Source: Streptomyces pacificus
Lineage (GTDB): Bacteria > Actinomycetota > Actinomycetes > Streptomycetales > Streptomycetaceae
Direction of reading: 5' to 3'
Length of the DNA stretch: 64,000 bases
Assembly (NCBI RefSeq): GCF_011766325.1
Contig: NZ_BLLG01000025.1
Coordinates: 1-64,000 of the forward strand
In this document: one piece after another, positions 15,298 to 22,792 of the stretch
How positions within the stretch are numbered: the stretch's first letter is position 1
How the letters are laid out: every line of letters starts with the position of its first letter
Notes under the pieces: generated by a model
What the model was told of the DNA's origin: nothing
Databases searched by the model: none
What the model saw: only the letters and a program-made list of their open reading frames with translations
Program-made: the position numbers and the translations under genes

Positions 15298-16062
15298 ATG
15301 GAGCACCCGTCCGGTATGCACGGTATGGGAAGTGCTGCGTCGTTCGCCGACACTGCGGGCGCAGTCCTCTTCATCGCCTGGGCTGTTGCGATGTGGGTTG
15401 CCGTCGCCGTACTCGCCTATGCGAACCGGGGCCCGGTACGGCCCTGGCTGTACAAGACGGCTGTGGGGCTGATCGGGCTCGGTGTCGTCGGGCAGATCGG
15501 TCACTTCCAGGAACATGTGGCGCAGGCCGCCTACTGGGTCGCCCATCCCAATGCTCCGGCATGGATGACGCCGTGGGCAAACGGTCTCGCCCGTGGGATG
15601 GGGCAGGTGGACATGACCAAGCCCTCGCTCGGCATGGAGATCCTCCACCTCACCGGAAACTTCATCTTCCTCGCCGGACTGGTCGGCATCGTACAGATCA
15701 CCCGACGCGTCGCCGGACACCTCAAGTCCCGCAAGTGGGCCAGGATGGGAGTCTGGATGCAGGGACTGCACGGACTCGAGCACGTGGTGCTGACGCTGTC
15801 CGTCGCGCTGGGGGCCGGCCGCGCGATCGGTCTGTCCACCTGGTTCGGCCTGATGGATCCAGGACCGGCGCTGGTGACATACCGGGTGTGGTGGCACTTC
15901 GTCGCCAACATGATCGGTTCGGTGATCCTCGCCATCGCCCTCTACCACTTGTGGAGGGAGAAGCGCATGGTCCGGGCCGCCTACGACGAGGCCGAGGAGG
16001 AGTCGGCACCCGCCGTACACGGCCGGATCAAGCGCGAACCCGCGCTGGTGGGGCGGCCGTAG
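15298..16062 (+). CDS. DUF6008-type integral membrane protein
   Basis: A 254-residue polytopic membrane protein resembling the streptomycete DUF6008 family; function unknown. Hydrophobic segments include VLFIAWAVAMWVAVAVLAY, the AVGLIGLGVVG region, the NFIFLAGLVGIV region and VANMIGSVILAIALYHLW near the C-terminus. Several His residues lie close to the predicted membrane edges (IGHFQEHV, GLHGLEHVVL, WWHFVANM), a pattern compatible with metal or haem binding, though this is speculation. The ATG at 15298 is preceded by GAAGGAG. The 3' end overlaps the convergent plasmid protein gene by 82 bases. Confidence 0.75.
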   Translation: MEHPSGMHGMGSAASFADTAGAVLFIAWAVAMWVAVAVLAYANRGPVRPWLYKTAVGLIGLGVVGQIGHFQEHVAQAAYWVAHPNAPAWMTPWANGLARGMGQVDMTKPSLGMEILHLTGNFIFLAGLVGIVQITRRVAGHLKSRKWARMGVWMQGLHGLEHVVLTLSVALGAGRAIGLSTWFGLMDPGPALVTYRVWWHFVANMIGSVILAIALYHLWREKRMVRAAYDEAEEESAPAVHGRIKREPALVGRP

Positions 16063-17798
16063 CGGTGCACGGCCGGACCGGCTGGGTTCGGTGAGACGCA
16101 TGGCTTCTCCCGGCGGTGCTCGGGCACGTGTGTGGTGGGCAAGGCGAGTCTTTCCCCGGTGGAGCGGGCCTCGGACTCCGTACGGCATCGCCAGCACAGG
16201 CCGTGCGGGGCTGGACGGCCACAGCTGCCGTTGCGCCCCCGGCATGCGCTGCCGGCCGGAACGGTGGTGGCGGTCACGGGCGAGGCCGCTGATGGCGATG
16301 CCGTCCGCGCACGGCACTCTGCGCAGAGTCCTGTGCCGCCGGGGAGGTGGGGACGCTCGCAGTCGGGACAGCACTCCGTGATCCGGCGGACGGCCGCAGG
16401 GCGGGGCGTTGACCGGTGGTCCGGGGTGTGGGTGTCGGAGCAGGAACTCTCCGCGGCCCGTCTCCGGCGGGCCGCCGCCCGCTCAGCGACCACCTCCCGG
16501 CAGATGGCGCAGCTCGTACCGGTCGACCAGAGGACTCCCGACTCGCAGTCCGGGTTGGCGCAGCCCCAGCGGGGGAGAGCGACTCCCAGCAGCCAGCGCC
16601 CAGGGTCGCGGATGTCGTCGATGAAGGTCAGGGTGAGGCGCTGGGTGAGTCGGGCGCGCAGGCGGGAGGGTCCGCAGCCGTCCTCGAGCTGCCTGGAGAC
16701 CTCCCGCCCGATGCGGCGCTGTACGTAGGTGTTGGCCTGGCAGAGCAGGAAGCGGACCGGCTCCAGCACGAAGTCGAGCCGTGGGCTGAAGGTCAGTTGA
16801 GGGCCTGTCCAGGATGTCTGGGCGGTGGAGGGAGCCGTGGGCTTCGGAGCTGGGGTGGTGGCCTCCGCGCGCAGCGCGAGACCGGCAGGGGCATCGGCCG
16901 GCGCCGGTTCGTCGGTGCGGCCTGTTGCAGCCGCTACTACGGTTACTTCGCCTACGGCGGATGGCAAAGGCAGCCCCTCGTTCTCGGGTCGGTCAATTCT
17001 TAGGTCTTCCTTATACGCGAGCGAACTCGCATCAGCGTCGGGACCCGATCGGTCATCAGGTTGGGGAGTCGCCGCGCAGGGGCTGTCGTGCACGACGAAG
17101 AGATGACGCCCCTGGAAGCCGGCCCGGCGCCGCACGCTGATCCAGCCGGCCGCGGCCAGTTCGTCGATGATGCGGCTAGCGGCTTCGGTGCTCACGGGCT
17201 TGCCGGCGCGCGGACCGGAGTGATGGCAAAGGAAGCTCGCGAGGTCGCCCTCGGAGAGGGGGATCCCCTGCACGACGGCGTAGGCGATGACGGCGTAGGC
17301 CCGCAGCAGACGGGGCCGCATCTGTTCGCTGGCAACGACGGCCAGCCAGACGTACCGTTCGGTGGGCTTCAGCGGGCGGACACGGCGGCACGCCGTGGTT
17401 CCGGAGCCACCGGACAGGGAGCGTCGTTGGTTGTCGGGAAGCTCGACCACCCCGTCGGGGGCTGTGTCGCGAAGCTGTGCAAGGCCGCGATGCACGGTGG
17501 CTTCGGAAAGCCTGATATAGGAGGCGAGCGTGCCGGCGGCCGCCGTGCAGCCGGCCGCGCGCGCTGAGAGGGCCTTGACCTTGACATAGACACTCAGCGC
17601 CGCGTCGGAGTAGTGAGAGGATTCCACGAGCCGCATGGGCACCTTCACGCGCCCCCGGCGGACGGGAGCCGAAGCGGAGGGGCTTGTTCCGGACTGAGGA
17701 TGGCCGAGATCTTTCGGAGTGAAATCGGCATCAATGCCGTGATCCGCCCCTTCGGCACGACCGGGGGGCTGGAGAATCGCAGCCGATTGCTTCATCAT
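15981..17798 (-). CDS. Winged-helix plasmid protein with C-terminal Cys clusters, candidate replication protein
   Basis: A 605-residue protein of the kind found on Streptomyces linear plasmids. A helix-turn-helix region near residues 55-130 (SHYSDAALSVYVKVKAL, then ASYIRLSEATVHRGLAQL) is followed by a second winged-helix-like part ending ELAAAGWISVRRRAGFQG. The C-terminal part has several Cys pairs (CANPDCESG, CAICREV, CCPDCERP, CAECRA, CWRCR) suggesting zinc ribbons. The start at 17798 has GGGAGA upstream. The gene is preceded by a 12-unit tandem array, a gene-plus-iteron arrangement typical of replication initiators. I do not recognise a named Rep, so the role is an inference. It could instead be a regulator that binds the array. 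Confidence 0.6.
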   Translation of the reverse strand: MMKQSAAILQPPGRAEGADHGIDADFTPKDLGHPQSGTSPSASAPVRRGRVKVPMRLVESSHYSDAALSVYVKVKALSARAAGCTAAAGTLASYIRLSEATVHRGLAQLRDTAPDGVVELPDNQRRSLSGGSGTTACRRVRPLKPTERYVWLAVVASEQMRPRLLRAYAVIAYAVVQGIPLSEGDLASFLCHHSGPRAGKPVSTEAASRIIDELAAAGWISVRRRAGFQGRHLFVVHDSPCAATPQPDDRSGPDADASSLAYKEDLRIDRPENEGLPLPSAVGEVTVVAAATGRTDEPAPADAPAGLALRAEATTPAPKPTAPSTAQTSWTGPQLTFSPRLDFVLEPVRFLLCQANTYVQRRIGREVSRQLEDGCGPSRLRARLTQRLTLTFIDDIRDPGRWLLGVALPRWGCANPDCESGVLWSTGTSCAICREVVAERAAARRRRAAESSCSDTHTPDHRSTPRPAAVRRITECCPDCERPHLPGGTGLCAECRARTASPSAASPVTATTVPAGSACRGRNGSCGRPAPHGLCWRCRTESEARSTGERLALPTTHVPEHRREKPCVSPNPAGPAVHRYGRPTSAGSRLIRPCTAGADSSSASS

Positions 17799-17799
17799 G

Positions 17800-18090
17800 A
17801 TGGGGTCTCCCTTCGGGGCTTCATGGGGTCTCTCCTTTGAGGGGTTTCATGGGGTCTCCTCCCTTTCGGGATGTCATGGGGCCCCTCTTCCGACGGGTTT
17901 CATGGGGTCTCCCTTCGGGGCGACATGAGGTCCCTCCTTCGATCGAGGCTTGGGATCTTCTTCTCGGGGCTTCATGGGGTCTCTCCTTCGAGGGGTTTCA
18001 TGGGGTGTCTCTTCGGGGTGACATGTGCTCCCTCCTTTGGTGGGGCATGGGATCTCCCTTTCGGGTGACGAATGTGATCCGTTCGGGGGG
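17800..18090. repeat. Iteron-like tandem array of twelve 23-27-bp units
   Basis: Units start near 17800, 17823, 17849, 17876, 17902, 17925, 17950, 17974, 18000, 18023, 18047 and 18072. The plus-strand consensus is roughly ATGGGGTCTCCCTTCGGGG followed by CTTC or GAC. Read on the minus strand, the units repeatedly contain GGGAG followed by ACCCCATGA, so many look like a ribosome binding site with a start codon. The spacing is just over two helical turns, as expected for protein-binding iterons. Confidence 0.8.
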
Positions 18091-18176
18091 TTCGAGAAGC
18101 CGTGCTATGCGGCTTCTTGGTTCTGGCAGAACCGGTAGTAACGCGATTCTGGGGTGGTGCCCAGAACGGGCCTGCG

Positions 18177-18200
18177 CCCGTCGAGTTGCAGCTCGACGGG
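18177..18200. repeat. Perfect 9-bp hairpin
   Basis: CCCGTCGAG and CTCGACGGG flank a 6-base loop TTGCAG. It lies between the tandem array and the afsA-type gene. It may be a terminator for that gene or a structural element of an origin. Confidence 0.55.
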
Positions 18201-18369
18201 CGTGTTCAGACTTGGCCTCGCATTCCAGTGATGGTCGGTCGGCGACTGTCCCCTCAGGGGGCCAGTCGCCCTGGGCCTTGATGTCACGTCCTCCCTCAAT
18301 CTGCCCGAGCAGTGGGGCTGTTCGCGGATCGGATCTGCTTCGGCTCGTCGTGCGTGGGGGAGTGGCGGC

Positions 18370-19323
18370 TCACAGGGAGTCGACCTCCGCCAGTTCCGCG
18401 CTCGCGTTGAACGCTGTGGAACCCTTCTGGCGGGCGTTGACGCGGATCGTCCGGCGCGCGTCCGTGGGGGAGTGGTCGTCCGTCGGCTCGGCCTCGATCC
18501 AGCACGGCTCGTCGAACTCGACGTAGTGGTTGAACGAGACGTCCATTGACACGGGAATCGCGGCGCCGGCCTGCGAAGGCCGAACGGCCTGCCCCGCCTG
18601 TCGCACGGATTCCAGAAGCAGCATGCCCGGAACGTGGTCGAGGGCATGGTCGAAGAGGACCGGATGGCTGGTGTCGACGCGCAGTTGCCAGCGAAGCGGC
18701 TCCGCGGCCGGTGAGAGCACGATGTCCTGCTTCTGCAGCCGTCCGACGGTGCTGCGCGGCACCGGATCCGGAGGTTTCGGGGCATTGGAGAAGATCGCGT
18801 CGATGTCGCCTCGCCCCGGGCGCAGACGCCGGTACACGGCGGGCGAGTGGCTGCCGAAGCGGACGCTGGCCATGGCGAGCAGCGAGCCGTTGCGGACGGC
18901 CTCCAGGTGCATGGACATCGTGACCGGGAGAGAGCGGTGATAGCGGATGTCCGAACAGGTCACGTGCAGTTGGACGTCCGCCGGGGTGTCCTCGATGCGC
19001 ATGGCCTGCGGGTTGACCGCGAACTGCAGGCGCGACCAGGACAGCTGGTGACCGAACGGAACCTGGTAGGCGACATGCGTCAGCAGGGTGCTGGACTGTC
19101 GTATCGTCTCGCACAGCAGCAGTGGGTCGTACATCCCGTACTCGGGGATGTAGAAGGTGTGGCAGCGCGGCAGCTGCGCGGTGACGGTGAAGGCGTCGCG
19201 CCCGGCCCTGCTCCAGTCGGTCAGGAAGACCTCCGACAGAGCCGCCCGGTGCACGTACTCCCTGGCGACGGTCGTGGTGAGTGCGGGTCTCGCCGCGCTG
19301 TGCGGCTCTGTGGTTGTCAGCAT
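18370..19323 (-). CDS. AfsA/ScbA-family gamma-butyrolactone synthase
   Basis: A 317-residue protein of the AfsA family, which condenses a beta-ketoacyl chain with dihydroxyacetone phosphate as the first step in making streptomycete signalling butyrolactones. Two hot-dog-like repeats are seen. The first contains EYVHRAALSEVFLTDW and YGMYDPLLLCETIRQSS; the second contains RWQLRVDTSHPVLFDHALDHVPGMLLLESVRQAG. The start is close to 19323 and faces the ScbR-type receptor gene across a roughly 110-base divergent promoter, the standard arrangement. It probably makes the signal that controls the enediyne genes to the right. Confidence 0.9.
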   Translation of the reverse strand: MLTTTEPHSAARPALTTTVAREYVHRAALSEVFLTDWSRAGRDAFTVTAQLPRCHTFYIPEYGMYDPLLLCETIRQSSTLLTHVAYQVPFGHQLSWSRLQFAVNPQAMRIEDTPADVQLHVTCSDIRYHRSLPVTMSMHLEAVRNGSLLAMASVRFGSHSPAVYRRLRPGRGDIDAIFSNAPKPPDPVPRSTVGRLQKQDIVLSPAAEPLRWQLRVDTSHPVLFDHALDHVPGMLLLESVRQAGQAVRPSQAGAAIPVSMDVSFNHYVEFDEPCWIEAEPTDDHSPTDARRTIRVNARQKGSTAFNASAELAEVDSL

Positions 19324-19384
19324 GCCTCTCCCCTAGGGCGTGCGTATGTGTTCCCCGAAGGCCACTACCGGCGACTGCGGGTTC

Positions 19385-19424
19385 GGTTTAAAATATCGGT
19401 TGTTCTTTTTTTTTGTCGAGAGGG
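19385..19424. promoter_or_regulatory. AT-rich element in the afsA-scbR divergent promoter
   Basis: The region contains TTTAAAATATCGGTTGTTC followed by a run of nine T residues, unusual in this GC-rich DNA. A related A-run with TCG and GA flanks lies at 22711-22740, and a weaker T-rich relative at 40268-40300. Such a site could be an autoregulatory element for the ScbR-type receptor, but no clean palindrome can be drawn. Confidence 0.35.
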
Positions 19425-19436
19425 AGCACCAGACCG

Positions 19437-20054
19437 ATGGCCAAGCCGCAGCAGGATCGAGCAGTCAAGACGCGGGAGGCCATCATCCTGGGAGCTGCCG
19501 AGGTCTTCGACGAGTACGGGTTCAGAGGCGCCAGCATCAGCAAGATCATGAAGCGGGCCGGTGTCTCCCAGGGCGCCATGTACTTCCACTTCAAGTCGAA
19601 GGAGGACCTGGCGCGTGCCGTGATGACCGCGCAGCCCGGCACCGTCGTGCCCCGGCTGGGGGCCGAGGGGCTGCAGCGGATCGTGGATATGACGTTCGTC
19701 TGGGCCTGGCAGATACAGCGTGACGTGCTCCTCCGCGCGGGCGTCCGGCTCACCAACGAGCAGGACGGGGCCACCGTGCGGGACGCGACGCCGTTTCTGG
19801 AATGGGCCAGGATCCTGGAACTCTCCCTGGCGGGTGCTCAGGAGGAGGGTGAACTCGTGGAGTCGGTCGACATCGGTCAGCTCGCCGAGTTCCTCGTCGG
19901 AGCGTGCACCGGGATGCAGATGTACGCGAACGCCGTGTCCGGGCGCCGGGATCTGCCCGAGCGGACCGTGGCGATGTGGCGGATCCTCCTGCCGGGCATC
20001 ACGTCCGAGCGGGTCGTGGAGTCCATCGACCTGAACGTGCACCGCTTCGCCTGA
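19437..20054 (+). CDS. ScbR-type gamma-butyrolactone receptor, TetR family
   Basis: A 205-residue repressor. The N-terminal helix-turn-helix reads TREAIILGAAEVFDEYGFRG, with SKIMKRAGVSQGAMYFHFKSKEDLA, typical of ScbR/ArpA. The C-terminal ligand pocket region contains the conserved-looking Trp in FVWAWQIQRD. The ATG at 19437 is chosen because family members start just before this helix and GAGGGAG lies upstream. It is expected to repress the divergent synthase gene and its own promoter until the lactone binds. HAD and SDR genes follow in the same direction and may be co-regulated. Confidence 0.88.
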   Translation: MAKPQQDRAVKTREAIILGAAEVFDEYGFRGASISKIMKRAGVSQGAMYFHFKSKEDLARAVMTAQPGTVVPRLGAEGLQRIVDMTFVWAWQIQRDVLLRAGVRLTNEQDGATVRDATPFLEWARILELSLAGAQEEGELVESVDIGQLAEFLVGACTGMQMYANAVSGRRDLPERTVAMWRILLPGITSERVVESIDLNVHRFA

Positions 20055-20136
20055 TCGTCGCATCCTCGTCGGCGCCCCTCCCGGAGAACACCCTCTTTTG
20101 CAGTCCACCGCCCAGTCCACCGCCCGCGACCGACTC

Positions 20137-20142
20137 AGGAGG
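20137..20142 (+). promoter_or_regulatory. Ribosome binding site supporting a TTG start
   Basis: AGGAGG lies 6 bases before the TTG at 20149. No comparable site precedes the earlier in-frame TTG near 20098. Confidence 0.6.
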
Positions 20143-20148
20143 CCTTCG

Positions 20149-20865
20149 TTGCCCCAAGGAATACGGCAGTTGCGGCTCGCCGCGATCAACATCGACGGCG
20201 TGCTGCTGAACGACACCTTCAGTCCGGTCATACACCGGTTCGTCGTCAATCGCGGTGGAGCCTACACCGCGGAGGTCGAGCGGCGGGTGTTCTCCCAGCC
20301 GCAGCAGCAGGCCAGCGAGTACCTGGCGCACGTGGTACGGGTGCCGATGACCGGGCCGGAAGCCCTGGAGGCGTACTTCGCCGAACGGGTCGCCCACATG
20401 AGTGAGGATCCGGTCCGGCTCCTTGACGGGGCGATCGAATTGGTGCGCCGACTGCGGGGGCTTGGGCTGCGGACGATCTGCTACGGGGGGCTCGGCCGGG
20501 AGCATTTCGACCGCTTCCTCGGCGAGTGGGCCCACCTTTTCGACGGTCCCGGATACGTCTGCACCAACGGCTTCCGTCCCGGCATCACGGAGATCACGTC
20601 CGATGTCTTCGGTCTCGCGGGTGCCCAGGCGGTGTTCATCGACGACGTGGCGCGTGTGGCCGAGAAGGCCAAGGAACTCGACGTGCCGTTCATCGGGCAC
20701 CCGAGCGACTTCGAGCACGGCTTCCAGCGCGGACTCATGCAGGAGGTGGGGGTGCGGCATCTCGCGGACTCGCTGCACCACATCGACGAGGCGATGCTGC
20801 GCGCCGTCGATGCAGAGGCCGCCGACGGCACGGTCTGGAAGCAGCCGTCCGTCGCGCCGGTGTGA
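20149..20865 (+). CDS. HAD-family hydrolase, candidate butyrolactone-pathway phosphatase
   Basis: A 238-residue haloacid-dehalogenase-type hydrolase. The usual catalytic DxD box is represented by INIDGVLLND near the start, and the acidic motif is in AVFIDDVARVAEKAKEL. AfsA-type enzymes form a phosphorylated lactone precursor, and HAD phosphatases such as MmfP are encoded beside AfsA homologues in some furan and butenolide signal loci. Dephosphorylation of the signal precursor is therefore a reasonable role here, though not proven. In the first box the second Asp is replaced by Gly (IDG rather than DxD), so it may not be a standard phosphatase. The gene sits between the receptor gene and the SDR gene. 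Confidence 0.65.
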   Translation: MPQGIRQLRLAAINIDGVLLNDTFSPVIHRFVVNRGGAYTAEVERRVFSQPQQQASEYLAHVVRVPMTGPEALEAYFAERVAHMSEDPVRLLDGAIELVRRLRGLGLRTICYGGLGREHFDRFLGEWAHLFDGPGYVCTNGFRPGITEITSDVFGLAGAQAVFIDDVARVAEKAKELDVPFIGHPSDFEHGFQRGLMQEVGVRHLADSLHHIDEAMLRAVDAEAADGTVWKQPSVAPV

Positions 20866-20912
20866 ACAGGCACAACCGCACACACGGTTCCTTCTCTCAT
20901 TCATCAGGGGGC

Positions 20913-21704
20913 ATGTTGTCGAACAAAGAAGCGGAAAAAGAGGGCGGCGGTCTGCTGAGCGGCAAAGTCGCCATGATCACCGGGGCTTCCAGCGGGATCG
21001 GGGCGGCGGCGGCGCGGCTGTTCGCCGCGGAAGGGGCTGCGGTCGTCCTCATGGCAAGGCGTGAGGACCGGCTGAAGCAGGTCGCTCACGAGATCGTCGC
21101 GAGCGGGGGGCGCGCGCTGGCCGCACCGGGCGACGTCGTCCGCACCGAGGATGTGGGACGGGTGGTGGGAGCTGCTCTGGAGACGTTCGGACGGCTGGAC
21201 GTGGCCTTCAACAACGCCGGATGGGGCACGGTGGGCACCGATCTGCACGAGACGGACGACGCGGTGTTCGAGCAGGTGATGGACGTGAACGTGCGGGGGA
21301 CGTGGAACTGCCTGCGCCATCAACTCCCGGCGATGTTCCCCTCAGGGGAGGGGGCCGTAGTGAACACGGCCAGCACGGCGGGAGTCGTGGCGACGGTGGC
21401 GGGAGCGCCGTACGTCGCCGCCAAGCACGCGGTGATCGGGATGACGAAGGCCGCAGCTGCCCAGTACGGCGATCGCGGCATCCGTGTCAATTCCCTGGTC
21501 GTGGGCAGTACTCGGACCGAACTCGTCGACGGGGCGATCGAGGCCCACCCGCATCTGCAGGACGTCTTCGTCGCGCGCCAGATCCAGAAGCGCATGGCGG
21601 CCCCCGAGGAAGTGGCACACGCCGCGCTCTGGCTCAGCAGCCCGCATGCCTCCTTCGTCACGGGGGCCGCGATGGCTGTGGACGGCGGCCGTACCGCGGT
21701 ATAG
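20913..21704 (+). CDS. Short-chain dehydrogenase/reductase
   Basis: A 263-residue classical SDR with the Rossmann motif TGASSGIG near the N-terminus, NNAG, a catalytic Ser in NTASTAG and the YVAAK catalytic pair. It probably reduces a keto group using NADPH. Located 3' of the butyrolactone receptor and HAD genes, it could reduce the 6-keto group of the signal, as BarS1-type enzymes do. The ATG at 20913 follows CAGGGGGC. Its 3' end converges on the second TetR gene with a gap of about 50 bases. Confidence 0.85.
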   Translation: MLSNKEAEKEGGGLLSGKVAMITGASSGIGAAAARLFAAEGAAVVLMARREDRLKQVAHEIVASGGRALAAPGDVVRTEDVGRVVGAALETFGRLDVAFNNAGWGTVGTDLHETDDAVFEQVMDVNVRGTWNCLRHQLPAMFPSGEGAVVNTASTAGVVATVAGAPYVAAKHAVIGMTKAAAAQYGDRGIRVNSLVVGSTRTELVDGAIEAHPHLQDVFVARQIQKRMAAPEEVAHAALWLSSPHASFVTGAAMAVDGGRTAV

Positions 21705-21758
21705 CGGAGTAGCTGGCGAGGCCGGTCGGACGGATGACCCTGTCCGCCCGACGGGCCG

Positions 21759-22397
21759 TCAGCTCGCCTGAGCGTCCTCGGATGGCGGGCCCGCCGGATC
21801 CCGCACGTCCGCCCCCTCGGCGGACACGCCGACCAGCGCGAGGTGCCAGACCCGCTTGAGCTGGGCGACGGTGCTTTCGAAGGCGGGGTCCGAGCCGGTC
21901 CGGCCGCGCAGGTACGCCTCGGCCCCGTTCGTCAGATGCTCCACGAGCGTCGTGACGTCCGCGGGCAGCGCGTCGGCCCGCAACTGGCCGCTTTCGTAGG
22001 CCCGGTCGAGCAGCGCGCGGACCGTCGGCAGCCAGGCGCCCGACCAGGCTTCGGTGCCGGGGCGCTCCCGGCCCAGGCGGATGGCGGAGCGGACCGCCGG
22101 CTCCCGCTCCATCAACCCGGCCAGTTCGAGGGTCAGATCGACCACCATGCGCAGCGGCGGCACCGGCTGGGCGGTGAGGAGTTCCAGCGCGGCCAGCGTC
22201 ACCGTCCGCCCTTCCCGCTGCACCGCGTCCGCGAGGTCCGCCTTCGACGGAAAATGGAAGGTCACCGCGCCGATGGACATGCCGGCGACCCCGCTGATGC
22301 GCGACAGCGACGTCCCGTCGTACCCGTAGCGGTCGAACTCCGCCGCTGCCGCGTCGACCAGTATCCGGCGCGTGCGCACGGCCCTCTCCTGTCTCAC
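21759..22397 (-). CDS. TetR-family regulator, second ScbR-like (possible pseudo-receptor)
   Basis: A 212-residue TetR-type protein whose N-terminal segment (RTRRILVDAAAAEFDRYGYDG, then SGVAGMSIGAVTFHFPSKADLADAV) is close to butyrolactone receptor homologues. Many loci carry such a second copy that no longer binds lactones and responds to pathway products instead. The GTG at 22397 is chosen because GGAGGAGG lies 5 bases upstream; an adjacent GTG at 22400 is too close. It is divergent from the transposase-like gene and may control it. Confidence 0.82.
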   Translation of the reverse strand: MRQERAVRTRRILVDAAAAEFDRYGYDGTSLSRISGVAGMSIGAVTFHFPSKADLADAVQREGRTVTLAALELLTAQPVPPLRMVVDLTLELAGLMEREPAVRSAIRLGRERPGTEAWSGAWLPTVRALLDRAYESGQLRADALPADVTTLVEHLTNGAEAYLRGRTGSDPAFESTVAQLKRVWHLALVGVSAEGADVRDPAGPPSEDAQAS

Positions 22398-22792
22398 CAC
22401 ACCTCCTCCCGAAGAGGGCTCTCGGCCACCGGACGTGCGAGGGTCCTGACTCCGGCCCGACGGTGTACCGCCGGCGCGTCCCGAGGGGGGCTGATGTTCA
22501 CTCCTTGCTTCAAGAGTTCGCTTCCTTCCTCCGGCCGGCAAGGCGGAGTTGCCCAAGACGTTTCGGATAACGGCAGGTCAGGGGGTGGTCGGCCCCCTTG
22601 GCGGGAGGCCCGTGGAGGGCCTGCCTGGCATCTTCGGCCCCGGCAATCACGGCGGCGGCCGACGCGGGTGGCGGGGTCGGACTTGGCGAAGTGCATTCGG
22701 CAACTCTCCTGAGTCGCAAAAAAAAGAGGTCGTTCGCTATTATTTTAGCCTGGTCGGCAGCCGCAGGCCGACAGGAAGGGAGGAAACTAGCC
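22398..22792. promoter_or_regulatory. Divergent region with an AT-rich element
   Basis: This 395-base gap between the second TetR gene and the transposase-like gene has no credible gene. At 22711-22752 it contains GAGTCG followed by a run of eight A, then GAGGTCG and TATTATTTTAG, which may supply a -10 box. The A-run resembles the one in the afsA-scbR promoter in opposite orientation. Confidence 0.4.

Larger units (their letters stand above)
17799..18369. other. Non-coding region upstream of the plasmid protein, candidate replication origin
   Basis: This 571-base gap separates two divergently oriented maintenance and signalling blocks. It holds the tandem array (17800-18090), the inverted repeat GGTTCT/AGAACC (18119-18133) and a perfect 9-bp hairpin, CCCGTCGAG/CTCGACGGG (18177-18200). 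Frames cross it because of the repeat sequence but show no recognisable protein. Confidence 0.5.

Noticed and set aside
17800..18090. CRISPR array or a short plus-strand coding gene across the repeats
   Set aside because: Units of 23-27 bp abut without unique spacers, and the encoded residues are a simple translation of the repeat without family resemblance.
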